64,000 nucleotides of DNA from Hexactinellida sp. DTS-2022 (Eukaryota; Porifera; Hexactinellida). The position numbers and the translations under genes were made by a program. The notes beneath the pieces are model-generated. The model saw only the letters and a program-made list of their open reading frames with translations. It did not search any database and was not told where the DNA came from. Below, in pieces: positions 42,601 through 54,370 of the stretch. The DNA lies in the NCBI GenBank assembly GCA_028753945.1, contig JAPNXP010000012.1, positions 1,736,001-1,800,000 of the forward strand, in the 5' to 3' direction. Each line of letters starts with the position of its first letter. Position 1 is the first letter of the stretch.

Positions 42601-43180
42601 AATAAACCTCAACCAATAAAGATTATAAATATTATAACTCATAAAAAGAATATTATCTATTAAGTTAAGTTATAAGTAAGTTTGAGATAAACAATGATTA
42701 GTCATTCTGTTGGGCATATCATATGCCGCACATCATTTGACCACATTTATCTAGTAGGCGTTATGAGTGTCTCAGAGTAATCGGTGTTGCCCTATAAATT
42801 TCCTATATGCTTATAAAGTTAAGTATCACTAGTGATTTATCACAAGTAAGTTTGAGAGAAACAATTATTAGTCATTCTGTTGGGCATATCATTTGACTGG
42901 GTTGTCATACGTTTTCCACAGTGGATGATTAATTCTGACATGTATTTGTAAGCGAAATAATAAATTCAATTTGATAATTTGAAAATATATAGAATTCAAT
43001 AGAAATAAGAATATCCAGAGCTGGCTTCATCAATAGAGCATCTATCAATCTATTTACAATTTTGTCAATTGGACTATCTGCTTGGTAGGAATTGACTTGA
43101 GTACGAGTCGACCTGATACAAGTTGGTATCTAGCACGAGTTGGTATGTGGTACGAGTTGACTAGCAATTATATATATATA

Positions 43181-43651
43181 GGGCATTAGGATCGCGCGAT
43201 CACGATCGCGATCCTTTTTTGACGATCGAAGCAGGATCGTCGATCGTATTTTACAGAACGATCGAAATGGAGATCGCGATCATTTTTTTGAATAAATTTT
43301 CGATCCTACATTCCGATCTTTTAGAAAAGGTTGCCCAATTAAATTCATTAATAATATAGCACTATTATTATTAATTCGATTATTAATTCAATTTATCCAT
43401 AAAACAGGCCCGTAACAATAAAATATTTTTCAGGTTGTTGAAAATCTAACTTCACTGTTTCTAAAAGTTGGTCAAGTTGAAACCTGAGCATCCTGAATAG
43501 TTACTACGGCAAATAAAAACGATCGCAAAAATGATCGGGATCGGATCGGCGATCATTTGTAAAATGCGATCGGGATCGAGATCGCGATACTATTTTAAGT
43601 GAAGATCGGGATCGAGATCGCGATCAATTTTTTGGCGATCGACTAATGCCC
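43181..43651. mobile_element. Element filled with GATCGCGATC words
   Basis: The ends GGGCATTAGGATCGCG and CGATCGACTAATGCCC are inverted, and TATATATA flanks both sides. The arms are GATCGCGATCGGGATCGAG words. The centre (43330-43500) carries AT-rich DNA and a degraded piece resembling the GCCGTAGCC family (GGTCAAGTTGAAACCTGA). Confidence 0.78.
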
Positions 43652-43665
43652 TATATATATATATA

Positions 43666-43838
43666 CAGTAGAACCTCGTTAAATACAAACACGGTCAATA
43701 CGAATTTCCGGATAAGACGAACAAACAGTTCCACAAAATCAGGTACTTACAATGGCTATTCAATGGGTATTACTCCGGTTAATACGAACTCCGGATAAAG
43801 CGAACATATTTCTAACATTCGTTGGTGTTCGTATTAAC
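43666..43838 (+). mobile_element. pogo/Tigger-type end
   Basis: CAGTAGAACCTCGTTAAATAC followed by AATACGAACTCCGGATAAAG and GGTGTTCGTATTAACC is typical of Tigger/pogo noncoding ends. The right terminus abuts the next element at 43839. Confidence 0.65.
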
Positions 43839-44015
43839 CATAGATGCATTATACGATTATACGTTATACGTTCGGGGAGCGTATAATGGACCATATATAC
43901 GTTAAATCGTTATACGTTGTATGATGATTATACGTTAACGTATGATGGCATTATACGTTCACCTATCGTATAATGGACCATATATACGTTATACGTTACG
44001 TATAATGCAACTATG
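43839..44015. mobile_element. MITE filled with TTATACGTTA words
   Basis: The ends CATAGATGCATTATACG and CGTATAATGCAACTATG are inverted. The interior is ATTATACGTTATACG and CGTATAATGGACCATATATA. No perfect TSD is seen (GTATTAAC against CTTATTTC). Confidence 0.7.
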
Positions 44016-44239
44016 CTTATTTCCATAAAAAATGTTAACATAAGGTAGAGAAGCTATTGCAGTGTCATACATAGGGCGTAGCCTCGAGTTAATGATTGGT
44101 ATTAAGTATAATGAGTCATCATAGGTAGGGCATTTGGGACAATTTTGATTACTATGTTTAATATAAAATACTGATTCTGTGTAAATTATTGATAGAACCA
44201 TGGCTCTATTAAGCCTACGAAGCCTACGCACATGATACA

Positions 44240-45098
44240 CGTTCAATTTTATTAATTAGCATAAAATATGAAGTGATAAATATTTGATTATTATTGACCC
44301 ATATTCAAAATAAATGAATGATGATGTCATTTTCACATATTTCTAGTTGAGTTAGAAATAATATAATAAAATTTTTGGATTCTACGGAGTCGATTTCCTA
44401 CCTGTACTAATGCAACTTTTATGCGTACCATTAACGTAAATACCTATTACCCCATTATCGCCATTTTGCCACACTGTGCCTCGTGGCATGGATTTATTTA
44501 TTTAGCATATGTCTAATAGAAAAGCAACCTCTAAATAGCGGACAACGGTTCCGGTCCCAAGGTGTCCGTTGTTCAGAGGCTCTACTGTATAATACATTGA
44601 AATTATACAAAAATAAGTATCAAGTAGTGTACTATATGATTTGTATGGATTAAAAAGAGTGGGTCGGATTATTGGGGTCTCATTTTATAGATGCCTATAG
44701 AAAATGTATTACATTCCTACCCAGAACGAATTCACTAATCGGAAGAGATTTTAGTTGAATCGTAACACCTATGTTAGGATTAGCAGGGGGTACTGTATAT
44801 ATGAATATTACATCAAAGACAATTATCAAATCATGAATTATAAGCAATCTTAATTATTTGAATAATAATGTAAATAACAAATACATTGGTATTAATTAGG
44901 CCCAAATAACAGTGTGATAACGACCATTAGTTAACGTAAGTAAGTTCACAGTTAATTTGTTCAATCAATTGCATTCCAATTATACATTGCAACAATACTA
45001 ATGCACTTAATGCACTTAATTAACATGTGTAGTAACATACCACAAACCACAAATTTCTGATACATACGTATATCAATTGTATAATGGTGTTGGAATGA
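44240..45098. other. Gene-free stretch with pogo-like remnants
   Basis: ACCTCTAAATAGCGGACAAC with CAGAGGCTCTACTGTATA (44528-44592), and GGGTCGGATTATTGGGGTC with GGTACTGTATA (about 44660-44798), are degraded pogo-like ends. Nothing else is recognised. Confidence 0.45.
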
Positions 45099-45106
45099 GT
45101 GATAAT

Positions 45107-45295
45107 CAAGGAATTATCCAGGAGCGCGAGACGCTCCTTTTGGAGTATGATTTTTGGAAAATTGGAATTTAGGAGCGCGAAAATTTGGAATCCTCTCCTA
45201 TACGGTAACAATAATTTGTGATTTAGGCGTATGAAATTTCATCAGACCAGGATTAGGAGCGTATTTACAAATGGCTGTATAATACTAATACACTG
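45107..45295 (+). mobile_element. hAT MITE, GGAGCGCG family, intact copy
   Basis: The TSD GTGATAAT is perfect (45099-45106, 45296-45303). The left end CAAGGAATTATCCAGGAGCG and right end TATAATACTAATACACTG are imperfect inverted repeats, and the hairpin GGAGCGCGAGACGCTCC lies inside. It is the reference for 4556-4871 and 42081-42600. Confidence 0.9.
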
Positions 45296-45303
45296 GTGAT
45301 AAT

Positions 45304-46640
45304 AATTATTTAAATATGAAATATTTATCAATATGATAGAAATAGAGTAAGGTTCTAGCCAGTATTCTATTTTTATAAGAACATTAATAAGTTGTAGTAT
45401 CACATAAATAGCGTTTAGAGGACAAAAATGTGAATAACTAAATGGGAAGATATGGAAACCATAATGAAATTTTCTACACAATGACTTAAGACTACATAGA
45501 ATAAATTACCAAAAAATAAAAGAGATCCGAAAATATACATTTTTGCTACGTCATGGTTCCGGTTCTACTTCCGGTATTGGTTTCAGTTCTAATTTTCACT
45601 AATAAAAACAACTGATAACTTAATATATCCATCTGGTTTGAATTCTCCATATATAAAAACATAAGTATAACAATTTTTAAAAGAATTGGATAATTATATC
45701 AAAAGTTATACGAGTTTGAAGTGAGATGGTGCTTCAACATTTTGAAAAATGTTTGGATAGTCAACAAAAAAATGAAAATCTGTGACGTCATAAATCAAAA
45801 ACCACTCAACCGAATAGTCTAAAATTTTGAGGAAAGTATAGACTTGCTTGTAGCTTGTTACACAGCAATTTACAAATAAATGGATTGATAGTGGTGAAAT
45901 GACTGGTTGACTTGACATGGAATTCCCCTATACCATCTAACTTAAAATGGATTAATGATGTTACTAGGAAGTTGGAACTAAGCTCTAGCTTATTATTTAA
46001 TTACAAAGTTCATGGTTTCCTTTCTGAAATGACACCACCATATATGGGTATGTAAATTTATAGAAGAGTGACCATTTGGTTACGAGTCTCATTTGTACTT
46101 CCAATGAGTTTGTAGTGGGATATTGATGTGAATAAATGGTTAGATCTAAGCTCTAGAGTTTATACTTTCGTTGATATAAATTTTGCTGTGTCATCAAAAT
46201 TGGGCACATTAAATGCCCATATAGGGATCATTTTGAAAACGGAGGGTGTTAGGGTCCCAAAATGTATTATGAACGTATAGGAAGTCGGGTATTGCGAGCA
46301 TTTTGAGACGTAGTTGTTGATTCTAGCTGCTCGGGTGTCTGAGAAAGAAAATGGACAAGAAAACGTACCCTCGAATGAGATTATAGACCATAAATGTTTA
46401 GATTTTCACTTTTTGCGGGGTTTTTTTGATCAATTGTTGTTTATTTTCGTCATTGATTGCTAGGATAGAATAATGATACCACCAATCTTACCATTGTTGA
46501 GGAATACAGTACTGATAATAGTTCAAAGTGGAGAAACCAGTGATCCGCTGTACAAAACAGCTCATTACTCTGAAAATACGCGTGGACGTGGCTCAAAACC
46601 ATATACAAACGTTAGTTATGGTCCTTCGGCAGTGTTTGGT
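45304..46640. other. Stretch without a recognised gene
   Basis: AT-rich, with only short unsupported frames on both strands. No TIR pair or array was noticed. Confidence 0.4.
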
Positions 46641-46701
46641 ACAAAAATAAAAAGTAGGCTTATTTACTGGCTTATTTACAGGCTTATTTACTGGCTTATT
46701 T

Positions 46702-46778
46702 AAGCTTATTTACTGCTGGCATTTAGCATTGTACACCCTTACGGTGTACAATGCTAAATGCCAGCAGTAAATAAGCTT
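46702..46778. repeat. Perfect 36-bp hairpin with a 5-bp loop
   Basis: The left arm 46702-46737 and right arm 46743-46778 are exact complements around CTTAC. Just upstream, GGCTTATTTACT is repeated four times (46659-46700) and continues the arm sequence AAGCTTATTTACT. It could be a short inverted duplication formed at a break or replication fork. Confidence 0.9.
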
Positions 46779-46845
46779 TACGCAAAATTTAATTTGACTG
46801 ACCTAACCAATCCCAGGTCCAAGTCCATCAATCAGCACGGGATCA

Positions 46846-47639
46846 AGTCAACTCGTACCTATTTCAACTCGTCCATAATTATTTAGTCAACTCGTACCTA
46901 TTTTTTTAGTCAACTCGCCCCTAGTATTTTTAGTCAACTCGTGCCTATTTTAGGCACTAATGGTCTTTATTTTTGGTCAACTCGTACCAATTTTTTTGGT
47001 CAACTCGTACCTCTTATTTCGGGCAACTCGTACCAATTTTTTGGTCAACTCGTACCTGTTATTTCGGACAACTCTTACGCGTACCAATTCTATAAGAACC
47101 TTGTTCATCAACTTATTCCCAATTTGATTAATTAATAACTTGATATTAACAAATTTGAAATTTCTTCTCGAAAACTTGTCCGTTCGGTTCCGTGAATTAG
47201 GGAAGCTCCATTTTAATCTCAAGTATCATAAAATTTCATCGATTAACCGAATGGTGTTGTTTCCCACAAATTATTCATTGTTCTAAAGATATTGGGAGGT
47301 AAACTTAAATTTATATAAAAAAGAAGGCTTGATCATTGCATTATATATGTATAGAACACTATGGCTTGATATTAATTTACTCCTCTTATATACATATCCA
47401 AGTTTTTAACCATCCCCTAAATTTGGTTAACTAGTCAAGCCCCTGTTGACCATTGACATAGTACAAATATAAGTTGGTATTTGGGACGAGTTGATTAGGT
47501 ACGAGTTGATATTTGGGACGAGTTGATTAGGTACGAGTTGATATTTGGAACGAGTTGATTAGGTACGAGTTGACTGGGACGAGTTGATATTTGGGGCGAG
47601 TTGATGTATGGTACGAGTTGAAATAGGTACGAGTTGACT
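46846..47639. mobile_element. Element filled with AACTCGTAC words, copy 2
   Basis: AGTCAACTCGTACCTATTTC on the left and GAAATAGGTACGAGTTGACT on the right are inverted ends. The arms are TTTTTTGGTCAACTCGTACC and GATATTTGGGACGAGTTGAT repeats. The flanks 46797-46840 and 47645-47690 match the contiguous segment 3478-3540, which suggests an unoccupied site. Confidence 0.75.
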
Positions 47640-47894
47640 GGCAATCATCAGCACCATTGCCTTATGTATAGAATGCTATGGCTGAGTCATTATCGCATGA
47701 TGACGTATTCACTAAAATTTAACATTGTTAAAATTGACTATTTAGCCCTATTTACGTTTTATAATCAATGTTAGAAGTGTATAAACCACACACCTACCGC
47801 AAAGCGGTTGGTGTGTGGTGGTTGTGTTCTGCTGCGAAGCGATCTAGCAAGCGAAGCGGGTTAGTATCAATAATATATGTTGACTAGTAGCATG

Positions 47895-48075
47895 CAAGGC
47901 CGCATTAAGGGGGGGGGGGGGGGCTGGGGGGGCTATGGGTGCTGCAGCACTAGGGCCCAGGGCCTGAGGAGCCCATTAGGGGCCCGCATAGCGTGCCTCT
48001 AGAGAGTGTAAGACAAATAGGGGCCCTGAAATTTTGGACAGCACCAGGGCCCAGACGACTCTTAATGCGGCCCTG
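47895..48075. mobile_element. hAT MITE CAAGGCCGCATTAAG, perfect TSD
   Basis: The TSD GTAGCATG is perfect (47887-47894, 48076-48083). The ends CAAGGCCGCATTAAG and CTTAATGCGGCCCTG have one mismatch, and the interior holds GGGCCC words and G tracts. Confidence 0.9.
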
Positions 48076-48521
48076 GTAGCATGTGATATAATTGGTTGAT
48101 AATCCATATTACTACAGTCACTAAAAACAATTCTAGGAGTAATAACATTGGCTTATGATCACTAAAGTATGATTCATAAAAACCAGATGAATAAGTCAAG
48201 GTTTTAGTGAATAAACAATCCAGCTGAGATTCATAGTTAGTAGAAACTCGAGACAAAGATTGCATCGTCCCTTTATTTGCAAAATATTTTATCAAGGTGA
48301 CTCTCTCAGGAGATCGCGGAAATAAATCTATTTTGAAGTATCAAGGGATTAGAATTACTCAAATTTACTTAGGTCCTGATCAAGATTCGAGTAAAATTCC
48401 TCATTGGGGTTCCCGATATATAGACATTACCACGATAGGCTTATCGATAATCATGGGATCAAACAACTGGAGAATCAATATCTCGATCCGAGCGCCATTA
48501 TGACAGCCAGAGTATCAACCA

Positions 48522-48630
48522 GTGGCGTAGCCAGGGGAGGAGCAGCCGGGGGCCAGGCCCCGGTTAGCGCAGCTCAGGCCCTGGTTAGCGCGGATGAGGC
48601 TCCTGTTGTCGCAGATTGGGCGGGACCCTA
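48522..48630. mobile_element. hAT-type terminus, CAGTGGCGTAGCCAGGGG
   Basis: This is a typical hAT/Charlie MITE left end. GGTTAGCGCAGCTCAGGCC and GGTTAGCGCGGATGAGG repeat within it. The partner end was not identified. The 213-residue frame that crosses it (48404-49045) has no family resemblance. Confidence 0.5.
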
Positions 48631-49049
48631 CCAGTTCAGTCTTTCAATCCTACGGATCCTGCTGAAATACATAGTCAGGGCCTTCTGCAAGGAACGCATA
48701 CAGCCTAAGGATGGGGTGCAAACATATGCTTCATGGATACCTCTACTTTACTATCCTAATATTGTTCAAACCAAATACTCTCGTTCAAAATCTAAATACT
48801 CATACTTTCTTGAGCATTTTTTTCAAATGTGTGCAACTTCTATTATCCGAGCTATATGTATGTACAGTGCCCTACACAAACTATATGTATGCATGCATGC
48901 ATGCGCATATCACAGTGGGCCAATAGGGGGAAGTAGGAGTATTTTTCATACTCACGAATATAGGGCATATTATAATTATCGAATTAAGCATTGTCTAAAA
49001 CCTAGAATTCGAAGTTTATCAAGTCCTATGACTTCAAAATTTTGAATAC

Positions 49050-50400
49050 AATGAGTCTGAGAATGATGTCATATAATTGGAATTAGAGATTGAATATTGC
49101 GGTTTCACAATCGGAAAGATTCTATTTATAAAGTCGTTCTGCATAGTATAATGATTGAAACTGAATAGGTATTTCATTTTCTAAGTATTCAAGCTTAATC
49201 TCATTGCTATAATGGGAATGCTTATGAATGCTATTCAACATAAAATTAGATATCTAATTTTACGGTTTTACTCCGGATCGGACACAAATTTATTTGCCAA
49301 TATAGTTGGAAATTATGTCTTGGGTGCTCTTGGGTAGGAGATTTTATGTTTTCTAATAGTAATTATCATCTTAACTTTAGTTAAAGATAATTTTCAGGCC
49401 CGCACAAAGGCGCACAGTATATAATTTATTCAATTTGGTATTGGCCTCTAATGAATCTCGTAAAATGAGTAAAAATAAAATAATTGATTGTAGTACAATT
49501 TTTGATTATTTGAAATAACTGATGGTCTATAATGAGCAACGAAGAAGCATCTAATCATTTGAATACAAAATTAGCATTCAGCGTATCAACCTATGAACAC
49601 ATCCAGGCTTTTGAAACTCCGGTAAGTAACATTTATAAGATTCGGAGGGGATTTAATGAACTAGCTATTATTCCCAATATACAACAAAGCTATAAAAAAC
49701 GATCTAAGGTCCCAAAGAGTAGTTGTACTTGCGATAATGACACTCAGTAACCATCTATCCTCTTTGTATCCAATGTAATATATTGTTTTCCAGGCATTTG
49801 ACTAGGCTTTCATTATTTTTTCCCATTGTTTAAGTTTTTAATCAAATATCATGGGTGACTAATAAAAGATTGTTAACAAACCAAAATTTAGTTTTTCATA
49901 AAATTAGAACAAATTACCCAAAACTCAACTTTAGAGACTACATACATAATTTTTGATGATGCCATTCAATTCCCTGCTATCAATAACCTATATGTCAATA
50001 ATACTTCACAAGTGGCTATCTGCTAACAGAAAGCCTATTTCCGCTAAACTGTCTTTTTGGCCCACTGTGGTATGCTGCCATAAAATTATTAATTTAAATG
50101 AATTATTCGCAAGGATGTCTAAATTCGTGCAAAATAGATTTTATGTCCAATTAACTCGTGTAATTAACTAAAGGCTGCGCACTTTCGAATGATTATTGAT
50201 AATATGTGTACTCTATCTTTCACAAAAACACAATAGAGAGATAGAGAGCGGTAGGAAATCTTATTACCTTTTTCCTATTATTGTAATACAATTAGTTGGA
50301 ATACAATATTACGATTCAATGAGTCACTAACCAGGGTTATTGACTAAATACTTATCCATTAATTTCCATGTATAAGTTAAGTATACGACTAGTTTGGTAA
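49050..50400. other. Gene-free stretch, partly paralogous to 4.1-4.5 kb
   Basis: The segment 49850-50035 parallels 4160-4515 and contains the unoccupied site for the MITE at 4282. The 72-residue frame at 49532-49750 ends KSSCTCDNDTQ; it has no recognised motif and is not called. Confidence 0.4.
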
Positions 50401-50414
50401 GGGTAGGTTCTAAA

Positions 50415-50540
50415 GAAAAATCCAATATTGCAGCTGTGCCGACACATGTTCCTTTTGTGGCACTATATTTTGGTGGTGGTTTTTTGATAGTGCCTCCAAA
50501 GGAACATGCTGTCGGCACAGCTGAAATTTTGTATTTTTTC
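50415..50540. repeat. GTGCCGAC hairpin module (unit d)
   Basis: Arms CAGCTGTGCCGACACATGTT and AACATGCTGTCGGCACAGCT with CCTTTTGTGGCACTAT / ATAGTGCCTCCAAAGG inside, then TTTTTTCGCCATAAAATGAA. Only a short body piece follows. Confidence 0.8.
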
Positions 50541-51025
50541 GCCATAAAATGAACGCCTCAAGGTGTTTCGTTAGACTCATTTATCAATTTCTTACCGGAC
50601 CAAGGAAGGATTGATAAATTTGATGTTTGTTTCTATCTTAAACGGCTAAATGTCCCCGGTGAATTATGTGGTCCAATTGCTCCCTTAGCCCCTTACATGT
50701 TTTTATAATTGTATTAGCTATCTTTGAATAAAAAAGAAATCGTGTCTAGCTCTTATACTTTTCGAGTTATGGAATTGTTTGTGAAACTGGAACTATTGTA
50801 TATATGTATTCATTTCTATATATCAGTGATCTCAAATATATCAATCAATACAACTACTTTAAAATAGGATATCAGGTTACGTTTAACTATATAGAATACA
50901 TACATATACTTAGTAGCAGGGACTCAATTGTTTTTGATGATGATACCAACTTTCATTTCGAAGCTATGGCGATGACTTGACATAATTTTTGAAAATCATC
51001 AAAGTTTTGTGAGCAACCTACACCT

Positions 51026-51745
51026 GTGTTCAAGATGCCAGATGGACGGACCCCCGAGATCGTTGCTCTAAGGAAAGCGTTCCTTCACAGAGAACATATC
51101 GAAGACATTAAAAAGATCTACGTCTGTCTGAAACACTTCCACGATGATGTTGAAACACACTTTCTATCCCCTAACCAGACGGAAATAGGCTGGAGGTTAA
51201 GCATAGTGTACCTAGACTTCATAAAGATGCTATCCCAAGAATTCTACCTGGTTGTGCGAGTTATCTTTCTAACTTAACTCATAAACAAAATCGTTTGGAT
51301 CGTTGTACTAAAGAGCGAGACCAGTTGGATGCTGCGATAAAACAAAGCTTGGAACAACAGAAGGTAGAAGGAAAATTTAAATTAGCTACGCTATGTGAGT
51401 TAAAGTCTAAACTTCATAGTTTAACCCTTCCAAAGGATTGGCTAATCTGGTTACGTGGTGTTAACCAACTACATAAAAAGAATCATCGTAGCTATAATAT
51501 TGGAACTATAATACTTGCACTAAAATGTCAACTTATCTCTCCAGCCTGATATCAATATCTACAATCTTTTGATTCTCTCTCGCTTCCTCACTATTTAACC
51601 CTCAGCGTTTAAATTCACAATTTGGCTTGGATTGTGAATATAGTTCATTTTTGGAAAGAGCTACATCCCATTTTAACTAGAGAGAACGAAACGTGAGACG
51701 ACAGATGGATGAAATTCATGTTAAATCTGAGTTAATTCAAAACTA
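51026..51745 (+). pseudogene. P-element/THAP9-type transposase, copy 3, N-terminal part
   Basis: This copy retains what the other two lack. The frame 51026-51277 contains VCLKHFHDDV, the C-x(2)-H part of a THAP zinc finger. A coiled, charged segment follows in 51295-51549 (CTKERDQLDAAIKQSLEQQK). It then reads QYLQSF..LSLPHYLTL into RERN and QMDEIHVKSE at about 51690-51735, the start of the catalytic region, as in copies 1 and 2. Collinearity ends near 51745. At least two frame changes occur. The sequence is clearly divergent from copy 2, so it is probably another subfamily. Confidence 0.75.
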
Positions 51746-52249
51746 TCAAACAAATATTATTATATGATGGTTATAAACAAATACTGCCATTAGAAAAGGG
51801 TAATTATGCATACATCCTACTTGAAGGTAACCATGACAATATAAATGTACATTTCGCTTGACTAGAGTATTGGGTTCTTACAAGTAGTGAATCTTAGCTA
51901 TATTACAACAAACATTACGTATTTTGAGAATAGTATTCTAATGTATTGGAGGGATTTATATAAAAAAGGTGGAAAATGGATAGAGGTTAATCTGTAGATT
52001 ATTAATAAAACTGAATTGTTGTGAGAGACCGAAGGGCTCTTATATTCTTATAACTACTGAAGCTATTAAAAGAATGTTACATAACTATCTAAACATGCTT
52101 TAATTAAAGCAAAATAATAATATATATTATTTATAAGCAAACGCACTTTGACTGAAAATTTCTGTCAAAACGCGTTTTGACTGAAAACGCACTTTGACTG
52201 CAACACCTACATGCCAAGTCTCAGCCCTCAATGTATAAAGGTGTGGTCA

Positions 52250-52860
52250 GGGCATTGTCTACGGAGAAATAGAAATCCAAAATTGCAGCTGTGCCGACGA
52301 CTTATGTTCCTTTGACTTTGAGGGCACTATATTTTGGTGGTGGTTTATTGATAGTGCCTCCAAAGGAACATGCTGTCGGCACAGCTGCAATTTTGGATTT
52401 TTTCGCCATGAAATGAAAGCCTCAAGGTGTTTCGTTAGACCATTTAAGTTTTTACCGGACAAAGGAAGGATTGATAAATTTGAAGTTTGTTTCTATCTTA
52501 AACCATCTTGAATTTAATGCCATTCATAAATTATGTATTGATTATAAATTATATTATTAGTTAATTATTTTAGCATTGTTATCCACGGTGAGTTGAGGTA
52601 AGTCAACAAATTCCTTATATTATTTAATTTTATTTAATCCATTGTATAGTAATTCTACAATTAATTAGAAGCCAGCTGGAATTCACAAGTTAAATCAATA
52701 TAATTATTGCAAATTGAAACAATAGAGTAAGATTTAACAAGTAAAATCAATATAATTATTACAAGTTGAGACAATAGAATTAGATTTAACAGTTTTACTG
52801 AAATTGAAGTGTGGGTAAACAAAGAAATTCCAACCCCCTTTAAAACCGAACCAAATATTA
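52250..52860 (+). repeat. GTGCCGAC hairpin module (unit e) and body
   Basis: The hairpin at 52262-52402 is followed by the second body type (CGCCATGAAATGAA, CATTGTATAGTAATTCTAC, AGCCAGCTGGAATT, CAATAGAATTAGATTTAAC). It is the unoccupied homologue of the site of the 10-bp-TSD Mutator-like element. CTACATGCCAAGTCTCAGCC precedes the hairpin, as at 11165. Confidence 0.8.
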
Positions 52861-52901
52861 TTTCCCAATAGATGTTATTTGGTTGCCAACCTGATATCAC
52901 T

Positions 52902-53467
52902 CAGGGTTGGGTTCAAGTACAATTTACTTAAGTACTTCTGTAATTAAGTACATTTTTTGAGTACTTGTACTTTTACTTAAGTACTTTCACCATTTTTCCA
53001 TTGTACTTGTACTTGTACTAATTACTTTCCTCATTTTTCTAAAGTACTTGCACTTGTACTTGAGTACTTGTTACTCGTGACTTTTTTTATCATTCAATAA
53101 ATTTCCAACACACATCATTGATGTTCCTCAAATCCCATCTCAAATATAGTAGTGTTACTTTATACTTAGTATATTAGGAATTGTGTTCGTGTCAAGGACT
53201 ACTGCTACTTTCAATTAAATAGATTTGGATGATAGTACTATATAAACTATGTATTTAGCAATTTCTACTATTAGTTCGAGAGATTTATCATAAGAGCTTG
53301 GGAGTACTTGTACTTGTACTCACGGATTTTCGTATTTTCCATTGCACTTGTACTTGTACTTAAGTACTTTAAGTTTACCTGTACTTGTACTTGTATTGTA
53401 CTTGAATATCTGAAAAGTAGTAGTACTTGTACTTAAGTACTTTCAAATGTACTTAAACCCAACCCTG
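52902..53467. mobile_element. hAT MITE filled with AAGTAC words, copy 2
   Basis: The TSD ATATCACT is perfect (52894-52901, 53468-53475). The ends are as in 19096-19642, and the unique centre is shared in inverse orientation, so both come from one source. Confidence 0.92.
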
Positions 53468-53812
53468 ATATCACTATTCGGTATTTGCTCTCCCGACCGA
53501 ATATTATCAGTATTTGTATTCGGTTGACGCATATACTACTTTAATAAAGGACTGTAGACTGCCAGCTCGGGTCCTGAAACTTGGGTCCATTGTGTCTTAT
53601 TGATATCTCGTAATCTGCTAATGCTAGACACATGAAATGTATTATTGTCGTTTAAGAAGTCATATTTTGGGAGTCAATTGGTCATGTTTCCTAATCTCAA
53701 ATATTTGTGGAATGTGAGTTTTACGGTTTTCACACCTTTTCCATATACTATGCTTATAATCTCAAATTCGCGACTTCAGTTAGAGTTAGACATAAGAAAT
53801 GTATTATTGACT

Positions 53813-54164
53813 CAGGGGTGGTGAATTTGCTGTTAACAGCTAACTATTAGCTGTTAATAGCTAAGAATTCGTCCCTAATTGGCATTCAACCTTAACTGCA
53901 TTTAAGTTGCCTTTAAGCTGTTAACAGCCAATGTGAGCTGTTCAAATCAATGATTGTATCAGTAAAATTAAGGAAGAGGGACAAGCAAAGAAAGTTATAC
54001 TCAAAAATGTTTAGATTCGAATTGCATATCGTATTTACATAACAGTGAAAATGAAACTAAATGATTATATAATAATATTTCAATTATTACATTGGTCAGC
54101 ATCTAGCTGTAACAGCTTCGAATTTCATTTGCTGTTAACAGCTTGGCTGTTTCCATCCCTGATT
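53813..54164. mobile_element. GCTGTTAACAGC-filled MITE, copy 2
   Basis: CAGGGGTGGTGAATTTGCTG and CTTGGCTGTTTCCATCCCTG match copy 1 at 36023-36454. ATTATTG lies on each side, but the left boundary is off by about two bases, so the TSD is approximate. Confidence 0.75.
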
Positions 54165-54227
54165 ATTGTCGAATAGGAAGACACATGTAAGGAAGATATT
54201 GGCATATTGACTATCAGTAATTAGCTT

Positions 54228-54370
54228 TGCTCGACAAATTAGGTGGTTTGTTGCCATTAGCCACCAAAAATCTTTCTTAAGCCACCACCCCTTTGGAGGC
54301 TTGACTATTCCACCATAATTGTGGATTATTTGACCTTGTGTAGATTATATTTTTGTTGCATGATTTGTTA
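54228..54370. mobile_element. Left end of the GCCACCA MITE
   Basis: GCTCGACAAATTAGGTGGTT, GCCACCAAAAATCTT and CCACCATAATTGTGGAT match 56778-57072 up to about 54430, after which the two diverge. A frame at 54353-54628 follows. Confidence 0.6.

Larger units (their letters stand above)
41874..43163. mobile_element. Element filled with AACTCGTAC words, copy 1
   Basis: The left arm (CAGTCAACTCGTGCAATGAC repeated) and right arm (GTACGAGTTGGTAT, ending GTACGAGTTGACTA) are inverted. It contains the two-level nest at 42081-42600. Copy 2 is at 46846-47639. Confidence 0.7.

Noticed and set aside
48404..49045. A 213-residue plus-strand frame
   Set aside because: It runs through a hAT terminus and simple ATGC repeats, with no family resemblance.
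49532..49750. A 72-residue frame ending SSCTCDNDTQ
   Set aside because: No recognisable family, no neighbouring exon, and the frame is short for AT-rich DNA.
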